Shown: piece after piece, positions 16,638 through 23,519 of the stretch
Layout of the letters: each line of letters opens with the position of its first letter
How positions within the stretch are numbered: the stretch's first letter is position 1
Assembly: GCA_029248485.1 (NCBI GenBank)
Contig: JAQWJG010000030.1
Span: forward strand, 1-23,519
Direction of reading: 5' to 3'
DNA length: 23,519 nt
From: SAR86 cluster bacterium
Lineage (GTDB): Bacteria > Pseudomonadota > Gammaproteobacteria > SAR86 > D2472
The notes under the pieces: generated by a model
Seen by the model: the letters and a program-made list of their open reading frames with translations, nothing else
What the model was told of the DNA's origin: nothing
Databases searched by the model: none
Translations under genes and position numbers: made by a program

Positions 16638-17411
16638 ATGGATAATAAATTTGATATAGCCAAAGATTGGCTTCCCAGATACACAGGAATGCCAGTAGAT
16701 GATTTTGGTGATTACATTCTTCTAACTAATTTTCAAGACTATGTTGATCAATTTGCAGACAGGTTTAATGCTGATGTCCAAGGTGAAAATCGACCAATGT
16801 CCTCTAGCACCAACAGTGATGGCTTAAGCATCATTAATTTTGGGATAGGTTCACCCAATGCTGCAACTATTATGGATTTGCTGGTTGCAAGAAAGCCAAA
16901 AGGAGTCTTGTTTCTTGGAAAATGTGGTGGACTGAAAGATTCATCTGAAATTGGAAACCTTATTCTGCCTATAGCTGCTATTAGAGGGGATGGAACTTCC
17001 AATGATTATTTTCCTCCAGAAGTACCTGCTTTACCTTCTTTTAAATTGCACAAGTTTGTTTCCGATAAAATATTAGATGCAGGAACTGACTATCGAACTG
17101 GAGTGATTTATACAACCAATAGAAGAGTTTGGGAGCATGATAAAACCTTCTTAAAGAAACTAAAAAACACTACAGCTATTGGTATCGACATGGAAGTTGC
17201 CACTATATTTATAGTTGGTCATTACAACGAGATTCCTCGTGGAGCCTTGCTTTTGGTTTCAGATGTTCCTGTGACACCTGATGGAGTCAAGACTGAAAAA
17301 TCAGATCAGGCGGTTACATCTAAATGGGCAAAGCAACATTTAGAGATAGGCATTCATGCAATGACAGATTTAAAAAATAGTAGAGACAAGATTAAGCATT
17401 TCCGCTATTGA
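16638..17411 (+). CDS. amn: AMP nucleosidase, short form
   Basis: The enzyme cleaves AMP to adenine and ribose 5-phosphate and so tunes the adenylate pool. The 257-residue protein is a single nucleoside-phosphorylase-type domain. Landmarks are FGIGSPNAATIMDLL near residues 69-83, the GKCGGL phosphate-loop-like segment near 98, GIDMEVATIF near 188 (the ribose-contacting Met-Glu of the family) and SDVP near 211 with its base-contacting Asp. The E. coli enzyme is nearly twice as long because of an N-terminal regulatory domain absent here; short versions of this kind are known in other phyla. There is no signal peptide. The stop codon directly abuts the stop of the convergent thioredoxin-like gene with no intervening base. 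Confidence 0.85.
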   Translation: MDNKFDIAKDWLPRYTGMPVDDFGDYILLTNFQDYVDQFADRFNADVQGENRPMSSSTNSDGLSIINFGIGSPNAATIMDLLVARKPKGVLFLGKCGGLKDSSEIGNLILPIAAIRGDGTSNDYFPPEVPALPSFKLHKFVSDKILDAGTDYRTGVIYTTNRRVWEHDKTFLKKLKNTTAIGIDMEVATIFIVGHYNEIPRGALLLVSDVPVTPDGVKTEKSDQAVTSKWAKQHLEIGIHAMTDLKNSRDKIKHFRY

Positions 17412-17852
17412 TTAGCTCTCAACAACAAATTCTTGCAAATAGTTAAAAATATCCTGAACAGATAGCTCTCGTGCTTTTCGCATGGTGTCATTTACATGCA
17501 AGTTTAGGGTTTCACCTTTTCTGTCCATGATAAATATTCTTGGTATGCCTTCTTGAATATTTTTATCAAAAAAACTAAATAATTCAGTATTCATTTCATA
17601 GTTTCCTACGTCTATATTTAATATATTTGCATTTCTTTCAAGAAAGCTTTTCACAACTGGTAGCTGGATCACCCCTTCAAATAATCTTGCATCAGGGCAC
17701 CAATTCGCTCCAAAAACCACAATGGATTGTTTATTTAATTTGACGGTTTTTTGAATGAATTCTTGAATTTCTAGCATAGTGGTTCGAACCCCAGAGTAAG
17801 GCTCAGGGTGCGGAAGGCTGGGGCATTCATTTATATCTAAAATTATATTCAT
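17412..17852 (-). CDS. Thioredoxin-fold protein with a single active-site Cys
   Basis: This is a 146-residue thioredoxin-like protein without a signal peptide. A helix (TMLEIQEFIQKTVKL) leads into a beta strand and active site, VVFGANWCPDARLFEG. The later GIPRIFIMDRKGE stretch contains the cis-Pro that packs beside the active site in this fold. Relatives often have CPDC at this place, but here the second Cys is Ala, so a dithiol cycle is impossible at this site. Another Cys is found only near the N-terminus (NECPS). It may act as a monothiol reductant, a peroxide-type or glutathione-linked protein, or a binder. A GAAAAG stretch just before the ATG can serve as ribosome-binding site. It converges on amn with zero spacing. 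Confidence 0.75.
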   Translation of the reverse strand: MNIILDINECPSLPHPEPYSGVRTTMLEIQEFIQKTVKLNKQSIVVFGANWCPDARLFEGVIQLPVVKSFLERNANILNIDVGNYEMNTELFSFFDKNIQEGIPRIFIMDRKGETLNLHVNDTMRKARELSVQDIFNYLQEFVVES

Positions 17853-17910
17853 ATCTTTTCAAGCTAACTAAAAAAATTTTAAATTTTAACATTTAAGTGT
17901 ATTCTATTAG

Positions 17911-18309
17911 ATGATGAAAAGGCTGATTAGATATTCATTAATACTTGTTGCACTCTATACAACGATGAGAATATTAATTGCATTATTTTTATATGATCAG
18001 TTACCAATTGCATTTCTTGCAACTGAGTTTAATCAAGATCAAATGGATGAATACAGAGCCAGAGTCTTGCTTCCAGCTTTTTTCCTTACTTTGAATTATT
18101 TTATTTTAAGGTATTTTTCTGGCAAAAACCCCACTTCACCTCTTTGGCCAATATATGTCATCAGTGTCTCACTTATAATTACTCATATTATTGGCTTTAT
18201 AACTTTCATGCCTTTATCTAAGGATCCTCTTATAATGCTTTTTATATGTTTATTTGTTTGTTTTATTGCCAGAGCAGGTCACAATAAAAGAAAGAACGAA
18301 ATTTTATAG
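17911..18309 (+). CDS. Small multi-span membrane protein of unknown function
   Basis: This 132-residue hydrophobic protein has four likely membrane helices (about 6-28, 53-70, 78-100 and 103-124), with an acidic loop (FNQDQMDEYRARV) after the first. It ends in a basic tail, GHNKRKNEIL. I know no family for it. Layout and length resemble the DUF4345-like proteins nearby, and the tail matches the one at 14300-14330, yet the bodies do not align convincingly by eye. The next gene starts 8 bp after its TAG stop, with its AGGAAA ribosome-binding site touching that stop, so the two form an operon. Confidence 0.65.
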   Translation: MMKRLIRYSLILVALYTTMRILIALFLYDQLPIAFLATEFNQDQMDEYRARVLLPAFFLTLNYFILRYFSGKNPTSPLWPIYVISVSLIITHIIGFITFMPLSKDPLIMLFICLFVCFIARAGHNKRKNEIL

Positions 18310-18317
18310 GAAACACA

Positions 18318-18779
18318 ATGATTTGGATTATTAGACTCTTTCTGATGGCTTATGCAGTTTTATATTTTGGTATAGGGGCTTGGGCAATCATTGATCCGGT
18401 CAAAGATGCTCTTGAACTTAGCTATGAGATTCCTTCATTCATGGATGCTGTTGGGTTAAAAGTTTCAGGGGAGATTGGTTATTCAGAAGTTGCAGGTTTG
18501 TATGGCGGCATCAATATGATTATTGGTTTATTGTGTCTCCTTGGTCTTTTTAGCAGAGGCATTGCAACATATGTATTGTCACTGCTTGCATTCTTAACCT
18601 TTAGCATTGCACTCGGCAGATATTTGTTTGCACTAATTCCAAGCACACCCACCTTTTATAATACTTTTTTTATCTTTGAAGTGGTTACGTTTGTCTTGTC
18701 GCTATCTTTTTTCTTGTATATGAAATTTTTATACAACCCCAGAAAGAGTGGCAATGTAGAGAGTGTAGCTACTGACTAG
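18318..18779 (+). CDS. DUF4345-like membrane protein
   Basis: This 153-residue protein has four predicted membrane helices and reads as DUF4345: a first helix followed by IIDPVKDAL, then SEVAGLYGGINMIIG at the start of helix 2, ALGRYLFAL between helices 3 and 4, and FFIFEVVTFVLS in the last helix. The Gly-Arg before the last helix and the E-xx-G-x-YGG pattern are the most telling parts. No function is known for the family. AGGAAA 5-6 nt ahead of the ATG supports the start. The last 17 codons overlap the convergent antiporter gene by 51 bp, the largest overlap in the window; both readings look genuine. Confidence 0.72.
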   Translation: MIWIIRLFLMAYAVLYFGIGAWAIIDPVKDALELSYEIPSFMDAVGLKVSGEIGYSEVAGLYGGINMIIGLLCLLGLFSRGIATYVLSLLAFLTFSIALGRYLFALIPSTPTFYNTFFIFEVVTFVLSLSFFLYMKFLYNPRKSGNVESVATD

Positions 18780-19670
18780 AATGATTCCCGCGGCCACATA
18801 CAAGCTTCTGTTGAATTTTAATTTGGTTAATGCAACTGCCAATAAAATAAAGGCTAAGCTTAAGATTGCAAGGATACTGAAATCTCTTTCCATGACGACT
18901 GGGCTGAGTTGAACAGATCCAAAAAATCCAATAATTGGAATAACAAATACTAAATTTAGAACGTTTGATCCAATAATATTACCAACAACCATTTGATGTT
19001 TGCCTTTTTTTAGCGCTGCAATCGTGGCAGCTAACTCAGGCAAACTGGTTCCTAATGCGATGATGGTAAGACCTATGATTAACTCTGATATGCCTAATAA
19101 TAATGCTGTGCTTTCGGCATAGACAATAGAGATATTGGCACCAGCCACTAAACCTACAAGCCCGACCATTGATAAAAATACACTTTTTGTAAATTCAGAT
19201 ACTTCTGAGCCTTCCTCATCAGGGACGCCATCCGTTTTTAGGAGGATATACATAAACAACATGAATAAACCTACAAAACCGATGCTTTCACTAAAAGAGA
19301 TCGTTCCATCTGCCAAAGTTAATCCCAGCAACAATACAGTTAAGCCAAAAGGCATTAAATTCCATAAATGAGTTTTAGAGGCTGCGTGAAAGTAAAGGCA
19401 GGAGACGCCAAAAATGAGAGCAATGTTTGAAATATTTGAACCAATAGCTGTTCCAAGGGCAATATCTTCATTCCCATTCAAAACAGCAGATATTGCAACA
19501 AATACCTCGGGTGCGGAGGTTCCAGCCGCGATAAGTGTTAGCCCAATAACAAGATCTCCCACCCCTAAATGTTTCGCTATGACGGAGGCATGGTCAACAA
19601 ATTTGTTTGCTCCCCAAACAAGAATTGTGATCCCAGCTAGCAGCAGAATGATGTTTAATGTTAACTCCAT
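18729..19670 (-). CDS. CaCA-family Na+/Ca2+ antiporter (YrbG-like)
   Basis: This 313-residue inner-membrane cation exchanger has the two inverted alpha-repeats that define the family. The first reads GLTLIAAGTSAPEVFVAISAV, followed by GTAIGSNISNIALI. The second reads GLTIIALGTSLPELAATIAAL, followed by GNIIGSNVLNLVFV. The acidic residues in GTSAPE and GTSLPE coordinate the cation. About ten membrane helices are visible, with a central acidic loop (DGVPDEEGSEVSE) between the halves. The length is standard. The ion specificity cannot be settled; bacterial members exchange Ca2+ for Na+ or H+. It overlaps the 3' end of the DUF4345-like gene and diverges from the SDR gene over 83 bp. Confidence 0.92.
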   Translation of the reverse strand: MELTLNIILLLAGITILVWGANKFVDHASVIAKHLGVGDLVIGLTLIAAGTSAPEVFVAISAVLNGNEDIALGTAIGSNISNIALIFGVSCLYFHAASKTHLWNLMPFGLTVLLLGLTLADGTISFSESIGFVGLFMLFMYILLKTDGVPDEEGSEVSEFTKSVFLSMVGLVGLVAGANISIVYAESTALLLGISELIIGLTIIALGTSLPELAATIAALKKGKHQMVVGNIIGSNVLNLVFVIPIIGFFGSVQLSPVVMERDFSILAILSLAFILLAVALTKLKFNRSLYVAAGIILVSSYTLYIATLSGVV

Positions 19671-19753
19671 GACAGTATTCTAAAGGCAATGCTATTGAAT
19701 TCATAATGATTTCAAGAGAACATAAGCATTTATTAAATTATCTAAGGGTAAGT

Positions 19754-20557
19754 ATGAAAATAGCAGAATTATTTAATGTGTCTGGCAAAGTAGCCATTGT
19801 TACTGGTGGTTCAAGAGGAATAGGTGAGATGATAGCAGCTGGCTTTTTAGCCAATGGCGTCAAGGTATATATTACCGCTAGAAAAGAGGCTGCATTAATC
19901 GAAAAGGCTCGTGAATTATCAGAGACTTATGCAGGCGAGTGCATTCCTGTCCCTTGTGACTTAAGCACCATGGATGGAATGAATAATTTTGTTGATTTTA
20001 TTCAATCAAAAGAGGAACACATAGATTTTCTCATTAACAATGCAGGAGCTTCATGGGGAGAGCCTTATGCAGAATATTCAGAAAAGGGCTGGGATAAAGT
20101 TATGGATTTGAATGTTAAGAGTATTTTTTATTTAACCCAAAAACTCACACCTATATTAGCTAAACAAGCTTCTGCTGAAGATCCTGCTAGAGTTATTAAC
20201 ATTGGATCAATTGATGGCTTAAATGTGCCTGCTTTAGAGAGCTATGCATATGGAACCTCAAAGGCAGCCGTGCATCATTTAACTAGAGTGCAAGCAAGAA
20301 GATTGGTCGGAGAGAATATTTTGGTTAATGCAATAGCGCCAGGTCCTTATGAATCTATGATGTTGGGAGCTGCAGTGAATCATGATTACTCATTAATAGA
20401 GTCAAGAAACCCTAGAAAAAGAATTGGTTCTCCTGAAGATATGGCAGGGCTGGTGCTGTTCTTGTGCTCAAGAGCAGGAGCTTATACCGTTGGTGCAGTC
20501 ATACCCTCAGATGGGGGATTGGTCGGTACAGCAGGCCATGACCTAAGCCAATCATGA
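19754..20557 (+). CDS. Short-chain dehydrogenase/reductase, RhlG-like
   Basis: This 267-residue NAD(P)H-dependent oxidoreductase is cytoplasmic. The start at 19754 is preceded by AAGGG at 19744-19748 and places the nucleotide-binding VTGGSRGIG near residue 14, as is usual; an upstream ATG at 19706 would add 16 residues without a better ribosome-binding site. The later NNAGASWGE motif, the catalytic Ser in NIGSIDG and the YGTSK catalytic Tyr-Lys are intact, followed by IAPGP and PSDGG. The segments ENPARVINIG-like (EDPARVINIG) and GAYTVGAVIP closely resemble RhlG of Pseudomonas, a beta-ketoacyl reductase-like enzyme. The true substrate is unknown. Its stop overlaps the methyltransferase start in ATGA, showing translational coupling. 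Confidence 0.9.
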   Translation: MKIAELFNVSGKVAIVTGGSRGIGEMIAAGFLANGVKVYITARKEAALIEKARELSETYAGECIPVPCDLSTMDGMNNFVDFIQSKEEHIDFLINNAGASWGEPYAEYSEKGWDKVMDLNVKSIFYLTQKLTPILAKQASAEDPARVINIGSIDGLNVPALESYAYGTSKAAVHHLTRVQARRLVGENILVNAIAPGPYESMMLGAAVNHDYSLIESRNPRKRIGSPEDMAGLVLFLCSRAGAYTVGAVIPSDGGLVGTAGHDLSQS

Positions 20558-21171
20558 GCCTTTATGAGAAATATTTTTTACCCAAACTATTAGACTGCTG
20601 TTGTGGGATGGAAGGTTTTCAAAAAAAGAGAGCTCAAATCATCCCTAAAGCTCATGGAAGAGTTTTAGAAATCGGGATAGGGTCAGGATTAAATTTTGAT
20701 TTTTATGATTTTGAGAAAGTATCTGAGATAGTGGGAGTTGATCCAGCTCTTAGTTCAGTGGCTATTGCAAAATCTAGGGCTTCAAATTTAAGCTCTAAAA
20801 TTTCTTTTGTAGAGACAACAGCTGAATCTATTGATCTTGAATCTGCAACATTTGATAGCGTGGTGATAGGGTTTAGTTTATGCACTATCCCAGATCCCAT
20901 GCAGGCTTTAGCAGAGGCTCATAGACTTCTTAAGCCGGGCGGCTCTTTATTTTTTATGGAACATGGCTTGGCTCCTGAGCCTAAGATTCAAAAATGGCAG
21001 CATCGAATTACACCCCTTTGGAATAAAATTGCCGGTGGGTGTAATCTAAATAGAAACATTGAAGATCTGATTCTTTCTGGAGGGTTCCAATTCAAGGATT
21101 TAAATAAGAAGTATATTAAAGGACCAAAGATAGCTTCCTTTTTATACTATGGTGAAGCCCCAAAAGCTTAA
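20554..21171 (+). CDS. Class I SAM-dependent methyltransferase
   Basis: This 205-residue methyltransferase has the nucleotide-binding motif I VLEIGIGSGLNF near residues 36-47, motif II VGVDPA, and the post-motif FDSVVIGFSLCTIPDP typical of UbiE/Methyltransf_11 folds. The stretch LKPGGSLFFMEHGLAPEP and the later GGCNLNR resemble small-molecule or lipid methyltransferases related to METTL7. Two cysteines side by side near the N-terminus (LLDCCCG) may be structural. The ATGA overlap with the SDR gene makes the two a coupled operon, so they may modify the same lipid or quinone-like compound (inference). It ends 4 bp into the convergent lysR gene. The substrate is not deducible. Confidence 0.88.
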   Translation: MSLYEKYFLPKLLDCCCGMEGFQKKRAQIIPKAHGRVLEIGIGSGLNFDFYDFEKVSEIVGVDPALSSVAIAKSRASNLSSKISFVETTAESIDLESATFDSVVIGFSLCTIPDPMQALAEAHRLLKPGGSLFFMEHGLAPEPKIQKWQHRITPLWNKIAGGCNLNRNIEDLILSGGFQFKDLNKKYIKGPKIASFLYYGEAPKA

Positions 21172-22073
21172 AGCAAGCTTACGTCTTCAAAAGACTCGTT
21201 AATAAGATTTCGCATCCAAATATGTGATCCATCATTATCATCGCTACTATGCCAAATCAGATATTGTTCTAGAGGAGGAACATTCATAGGTATTTCAATG
21301 AAGCTAAGACCATGTTTTTTTGCAAAAATCTCTGAGCAGAGCAAACACAAATCGGTTGATCGCACTATTTCTGGGGTCACTTGATAGTGTTGAGATCTTA
21401 GTGCAATTTCAGGCTGTAATTGCATTTTTTGCATTTCCATTTCTATAACAGAGGCACCTCTTTTTCTATTTGAGATATTGATGTATTTTAACTTGAGCAT
21501 TTCATCCAAGTTCATTTCTGAAAGTTTTGATACTGGGTGATTGGCTCGGTGAGCCACAACAAATCTATCGGAAAAAACTTTCATTGAATTAGTATCCTTT
21601 GCATTGGGTATAAAAGGATCTACAGCAAAACTTAATTCATTTGTTGCTAATGCATGAGGCACTTGATCTCTAGAAAAGTAGTAGCACTCAAGTTTAATGT
21701 TTGGTGCTTGTTTTTCCATTTTGCTCATAAGAATCGCCAAGATTCGACCCTCATTAATATCCCCAAGAGAAATTCTAAAAGTTTTCTCACTGGTTGCTGG
21801 ATCAAACTCATCAGGCTCATTTACACTTTTTTGCATTAGTTGAAGAGCATTTTGTATATCTTTGATAATATTTTCTGTTTTTTGAGTGGGCACCATGCCA
21901 CTGCCAGTTCTTACAAAGAGTTCATCATCGAATTTTTCTCTTAATCTTGAAAGTGCATTAGAGACCGCAGGTTGAGTTATGCCTACCACTTCAGCCGCTT
22001 TGGTAAGACTGCCCTCGGTATAAATGGAGTTCATAATGACAAATAGATTTAAATCAAAAGAACTTATTTTCAT
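21168..22073 (-). CDS. LysR-family transcriptional regulator
   Basis: This 301-residue regulator has a winged helix-turn-helix at residues 1-62 (SLTKAAEVVGITQPAVSNALSRLR, then FVRTGSGMVPT) and a C-terminal periplasmic-binding-like effector domain. The length and layout are normal. It diverges from an acyl-CoA dehydrogenase gene over 138 bp, the classical arrangement in which LysR proteins repress themselves and control the neighbour. The inverted repeat with an 11-bp spacer in that gap is a suitable binding site. The effector might be an acyl-CoA or related acid, but nothing in the sequence specifies it. The stop codon overlaps the methyltransferase stop by 4 bp. Confidence 0.93.
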   Translation of the reverse strand: MKISSFDLNLFVIMNSIYTEGSLTKAAEVVGITQPAVSNALSRLREKFDDELFVRTGSGMVPTQKTENIIKDIQNALQLMQKSVNEPDEFDPATSEKTFRISLGDINEGRILAILMSKMEKQAPNIKLECYYFSRDQVPHALATNELSFAVDPFIPNAKDTNSMKVFSDRFVVAHRANHPVSKLSEMNLDEMLKLKYINISNRKRGASVIEMEMQKMQLQPEIALRSQHYQVTPEIVRSTDLCLLCSEIFAKKHGLSFIEIPMNVPPLEQYLIWHSSDDNDGSHIWMRNLINESFEDVSLL

Positions 22074-22154
22074 TTTTTTCTGATCCTATAGCTTTGCAAC
22101 TTGCTTGCAGTTATCATGGGTGTAAAACCAATTGAGTACTAATAATAAAGTTAT

Positions 22155-22185
22155 TTTATAATATTCACAATACTTATATTATAAA
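22155..22185. promoter_or_regulatory. Inverted repeat between lysR and the acyl-CoA dehydrogenase, candidate LysR operator
   Basis: TTTATAATAT (22155-22164) and ATATTATAAA (22176-22185) are perfect reverse complements with 11 bp between them, so the site contains the T-N11-A pattern of LysR boxes. Each arm also contains a TATAAT -10-like hexamer, one on each strand (22157-22162 on +, 22178-22183 on -), so bound regulator could cover both promoters. The site ends 26 bp before the dehydrogenase ATG. AT-richness makes chance symmetry easier, but 10 of 10 pairs is striking. Confidence 0.5.
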
Positions 22186-22211
22186 TAGCACCCATTAATA
22201 AGAGGATAATA

Positions 22212-23426
22212 ATGAGAGATTTACGGCCAGAAGTTAAAACATTTCTAGACAGGGTTCAAGCATTTATAGATACCGAAATTAGACCCAATGAAGCAACTTA
22301 CGCTCAGCAAACAGAAGAGGGTGGTCGATGGTGTGTGCCTCCCATCATGGAAGAAATGAAAGCCAAGGCAAAGGCTGAAGGCCTATGGAATTTCTTCCTG
22401 CCAGGGTATGAGGGTGAGTTTGGAACTGGTTTAAGTAATTTTGAATATTCTCATCTCGCAGAAAAAATGGGAGCAGTAGGGATCGCTTCTGAAGTTTTCA
22501 ATTGTTCTGCTCCTGATACAGGAAACATGGAAGTGCTTGAAAGATATGGTTCTGAAGAGCAGAAAGACACTTGGTTGAAGCCCCTGTTAGCTGGAGAAAT
22601 TAGGTCAGCTTTTGGTATGACTGAACCAGGAGTAGCTTCTTCGGATGCAACGAACATGGCTGCTACCGCAGTTCTTGAAGGCGACGAGTATGTGATTAAT
22701 GGTGAAAAATGGTGGACATCAGGCGCTGGAGATCCTCGATGTAAAATTATTGTATTTATGTGTGTGACTGATCAAGATCCAGACTCTCCAAGACATAAAA
22801 GACATTCTCAAATCCTCGTCCCAATGGATTCCGAGGGAATTGAAGTCAGAAAGATGATGGAAGTTTTTGGTTGGGATGATGCCCCTCATGGTCATGCTCA
22901 TCTAAAATTTACCAACGTAAGAGTTCCAAAAAGCAATATGATTTTAGGCGAGGGTCGAGGTTTTGAAATTGCCCAAGGTCGGCTCGGGCCTGGAAGAATT
23001 CATCATTGCATGCGAGCTGTTGGCCTAGGTGAAAGAGCGCTGCAAATGATGTGTGAAAGATCTCAAAGCAGAGTTGCTTTTGGTAAACCCTTGTCACAAC
23101 TTGGTGGTAACATGGATATCATTGCCAACTCAAGAATTGAACTGAATATGGCAAGGCTTCTAACGCTTCAGGCAGCCCACATGATGGATACTGTTGGCAA
23201 TAAAGTTGCTGCAAGTGAGATTGCTCAAATCAAAGTGATTGTTCCAAATATCGTTTGTGATGTAATTGACCGTGCTATTCAAATGCATGGTGGGGCAGGA
23301 GTTTCTCAAGTTTTCCCATTGGCAAGAATGTATGCTGGAATGAGAACCTTGCGACTGGCTGACGGGCCTGATGAAGTCCATAGAAGAGCAGTTGCAAGAC
23401 ATGAGTTAGGTAAATATCCTACCTAA
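22212..23426 (+). CDS. Acyl-CoA dehydrogenase, ACAD10/11-like
   Basis: This 404-residue flavoprotein oxidises an acyl-CoA in the cytoplasm. The N-terminal domain begins [20 protein letters not shown], the middle domain carries [15 protein letters not shown] and [13 protein letters not shown], and the FAD-contact motif is [12 protein letters not shown]. The C-terminal active-site segment reads [12 protein letters not shown]. The place where medium-chain enzymes have their catalytic Glu is therefore Asp in DGPDEVH, a hallmark of the ACAD10/11 subgroup, known for unusual substrates such as hydroxylated or branched acyl-CoAs. AGAGGA at 22201-22206 supports the start. It is divergent from lysR and is probably regulated by it. 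Distinct from the heteromeric pair at 6111-8468, it appears complete as a single subunit. Confidence 0.93.
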   Translation: MRDLRPEVKTFLDRVQAFIDTEIRPNEATYAQQTEEGGRWCVPPIMEEMKAKAKAEGLWNFFLPGYEGEFGTGLSNFEYSHLAEKMGAVGIASEVFNCSAPDTGNMEVLERYGSEEQKDTWLKPLLAGEIRSAFGMTEPGVASSDATNMAATAVLEGDEYVINGEKWWTSGAGDPRCKIIVFMCVTDQDPDSPRHKRHSQILVPMDSEGIEVRKMMEVFGWDDAPHGHAHLKFTNVRVPKSNMILGEGRGFEIAQGRLGPGRIHHCMRAVGLGERALQMMCERSQSRVAFGKPLSQLGGNMDIIANSRIELNMARLLTLQAAHMMDTVGNKVAASEIAQIKVIVPNIVCDVIDRAIQMHGGAGVSQVFPLARMYAGMRTLRLADGPDEVHRRAVARHELGKYPT

Positions 23427-23428
23427 GT

Positions 23429-23519
23429 GTGGAGCCATCAAACAATTTAATTTTTTACGACACTGAGACAACTGGGCTAATCAAAGACTTTGCTCAAATA
23501 CTCCAGTGCGGGTCTATTC
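23429..23519 (+). CDS. Exonuclease I-like DEDD exonuclease, 5' end only
   Basis: From a GTG at 23429 an open frame runs to the window edge and encodes about 30 residues, starting MEPSNNLIFYDTETTGL. The FYDTETTG segment is the first acidic motif of DEDD-type 3'-5' exonucleases, and the following FAQILQCGSI resembles exodeoxyribonuclease I (SbcB), where this motif is followed by Gln-rich sequence leading to IRTD. The start lies 2 bp after the dehydrogenase stop. There is too little sequence to exclude another DEDD exonuclease such as a DNA polymerase epsilon-type subunit. Confidence 0.55.
   Translation, partial: MEPSNNLIFYDTETTGLIKDFAQILQCGSI

Noticed and set aside
21164..21180. AAGCTT...AAGCTT hairpin as a bidirectional terminator between methyltransferase and lysR
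   Set aside because: The stem is only 6 bp with moderate GC, has no T-run on either side, and lies inside both coding ends.

Overview
The window is AT-rich, densely packed chromosomal DNA. Its gene content points to a marine, streamlined gammaproteobacterium, and SAR86-like bacteria are my best guess. The reasons are a fused MnmC, a TonB-dependent receptor next to a DUF3604 protein, several acyl-CoA dehydrogenases, a PQQ alcohol dehydrogenase, very short intergenic gaps and overlapping gene ends. This placement is inferred from gene content; no marker gene was compared. I see no phage, transposon, CRISPR array or other mobile element.

Layout. 1-1997 (-) is the N-terminal two thirds of a PreP-type M16C zinc protease. 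2058-2573 (+) is a small DUF4136-like lipoprotein, ending against mnmC (2563-4389, -). Only 13 bp from the mnmC start, an alkyl-sulfatase-type metallo-hydrolase lipoprotein begins (4403-6121, +). 6111-8468 (-) is a two-gene acyl-CoA dehydrogenase operon whose subunits appear to share one active site. 8564-9196 (+) is a membrane-anchored coiled-coil protein. 9288-11819 (+) is a TonB-dependent receptor with a strong Shine-Dalgarno and a clear intrinsic terminator, followed by a secreted DUF3604 protein (11892-13703, +). Two small membrane proteins follow (13735-14334), then tRNA-Leu(UAG) with its own promoter. 14524-16602 (+) is a quinohemoprotein alcohol dehydrogenase gene interrupted by one in-frame TAG. 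Then come a short AMP nucleosidase (16638-17411, +), a thioredoxin-like protein (17412-17852, -), two small membrane proteins (17911-18779, +), a CaCA-type Na+/Ca2+ antiporter (18729-19670, -), an SDR plus SAM-methyltransferase operon (19754-21171, +), a LysR regulator (21168-22073, -), a divergent ACAD11-like acyl-CoA dehydrogenase (22212-23426, +), and the first codons of an exonuclease I-like gene (23429 onward).

How the parts may work together. Much of the window fits periplasmic and cytosolic breakdown of lipid-like or sulfated organic matter: outer-membrane uptake (TonB receptor), periplasmic hydrolysis (alkyl sulfatase, DUF3604 protein), alcohol oxidation (PQQ dehydrogenase) and acyl-CoA oxidation (three dehydrogenases). 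That link is inference; the genes are not one operon. The most notable observations are the lone amber codon in an otherwise intact PQQ dehydrogenase, the fact that all five convergent gene pairs abut or overlap, the split-active-site dehydrogenase pair, and a 10-bp inverted repeat with an 11-bp spacer between lysR and its divergent dehydrogenase gene. No gap between genes exceeds about 140 bp.
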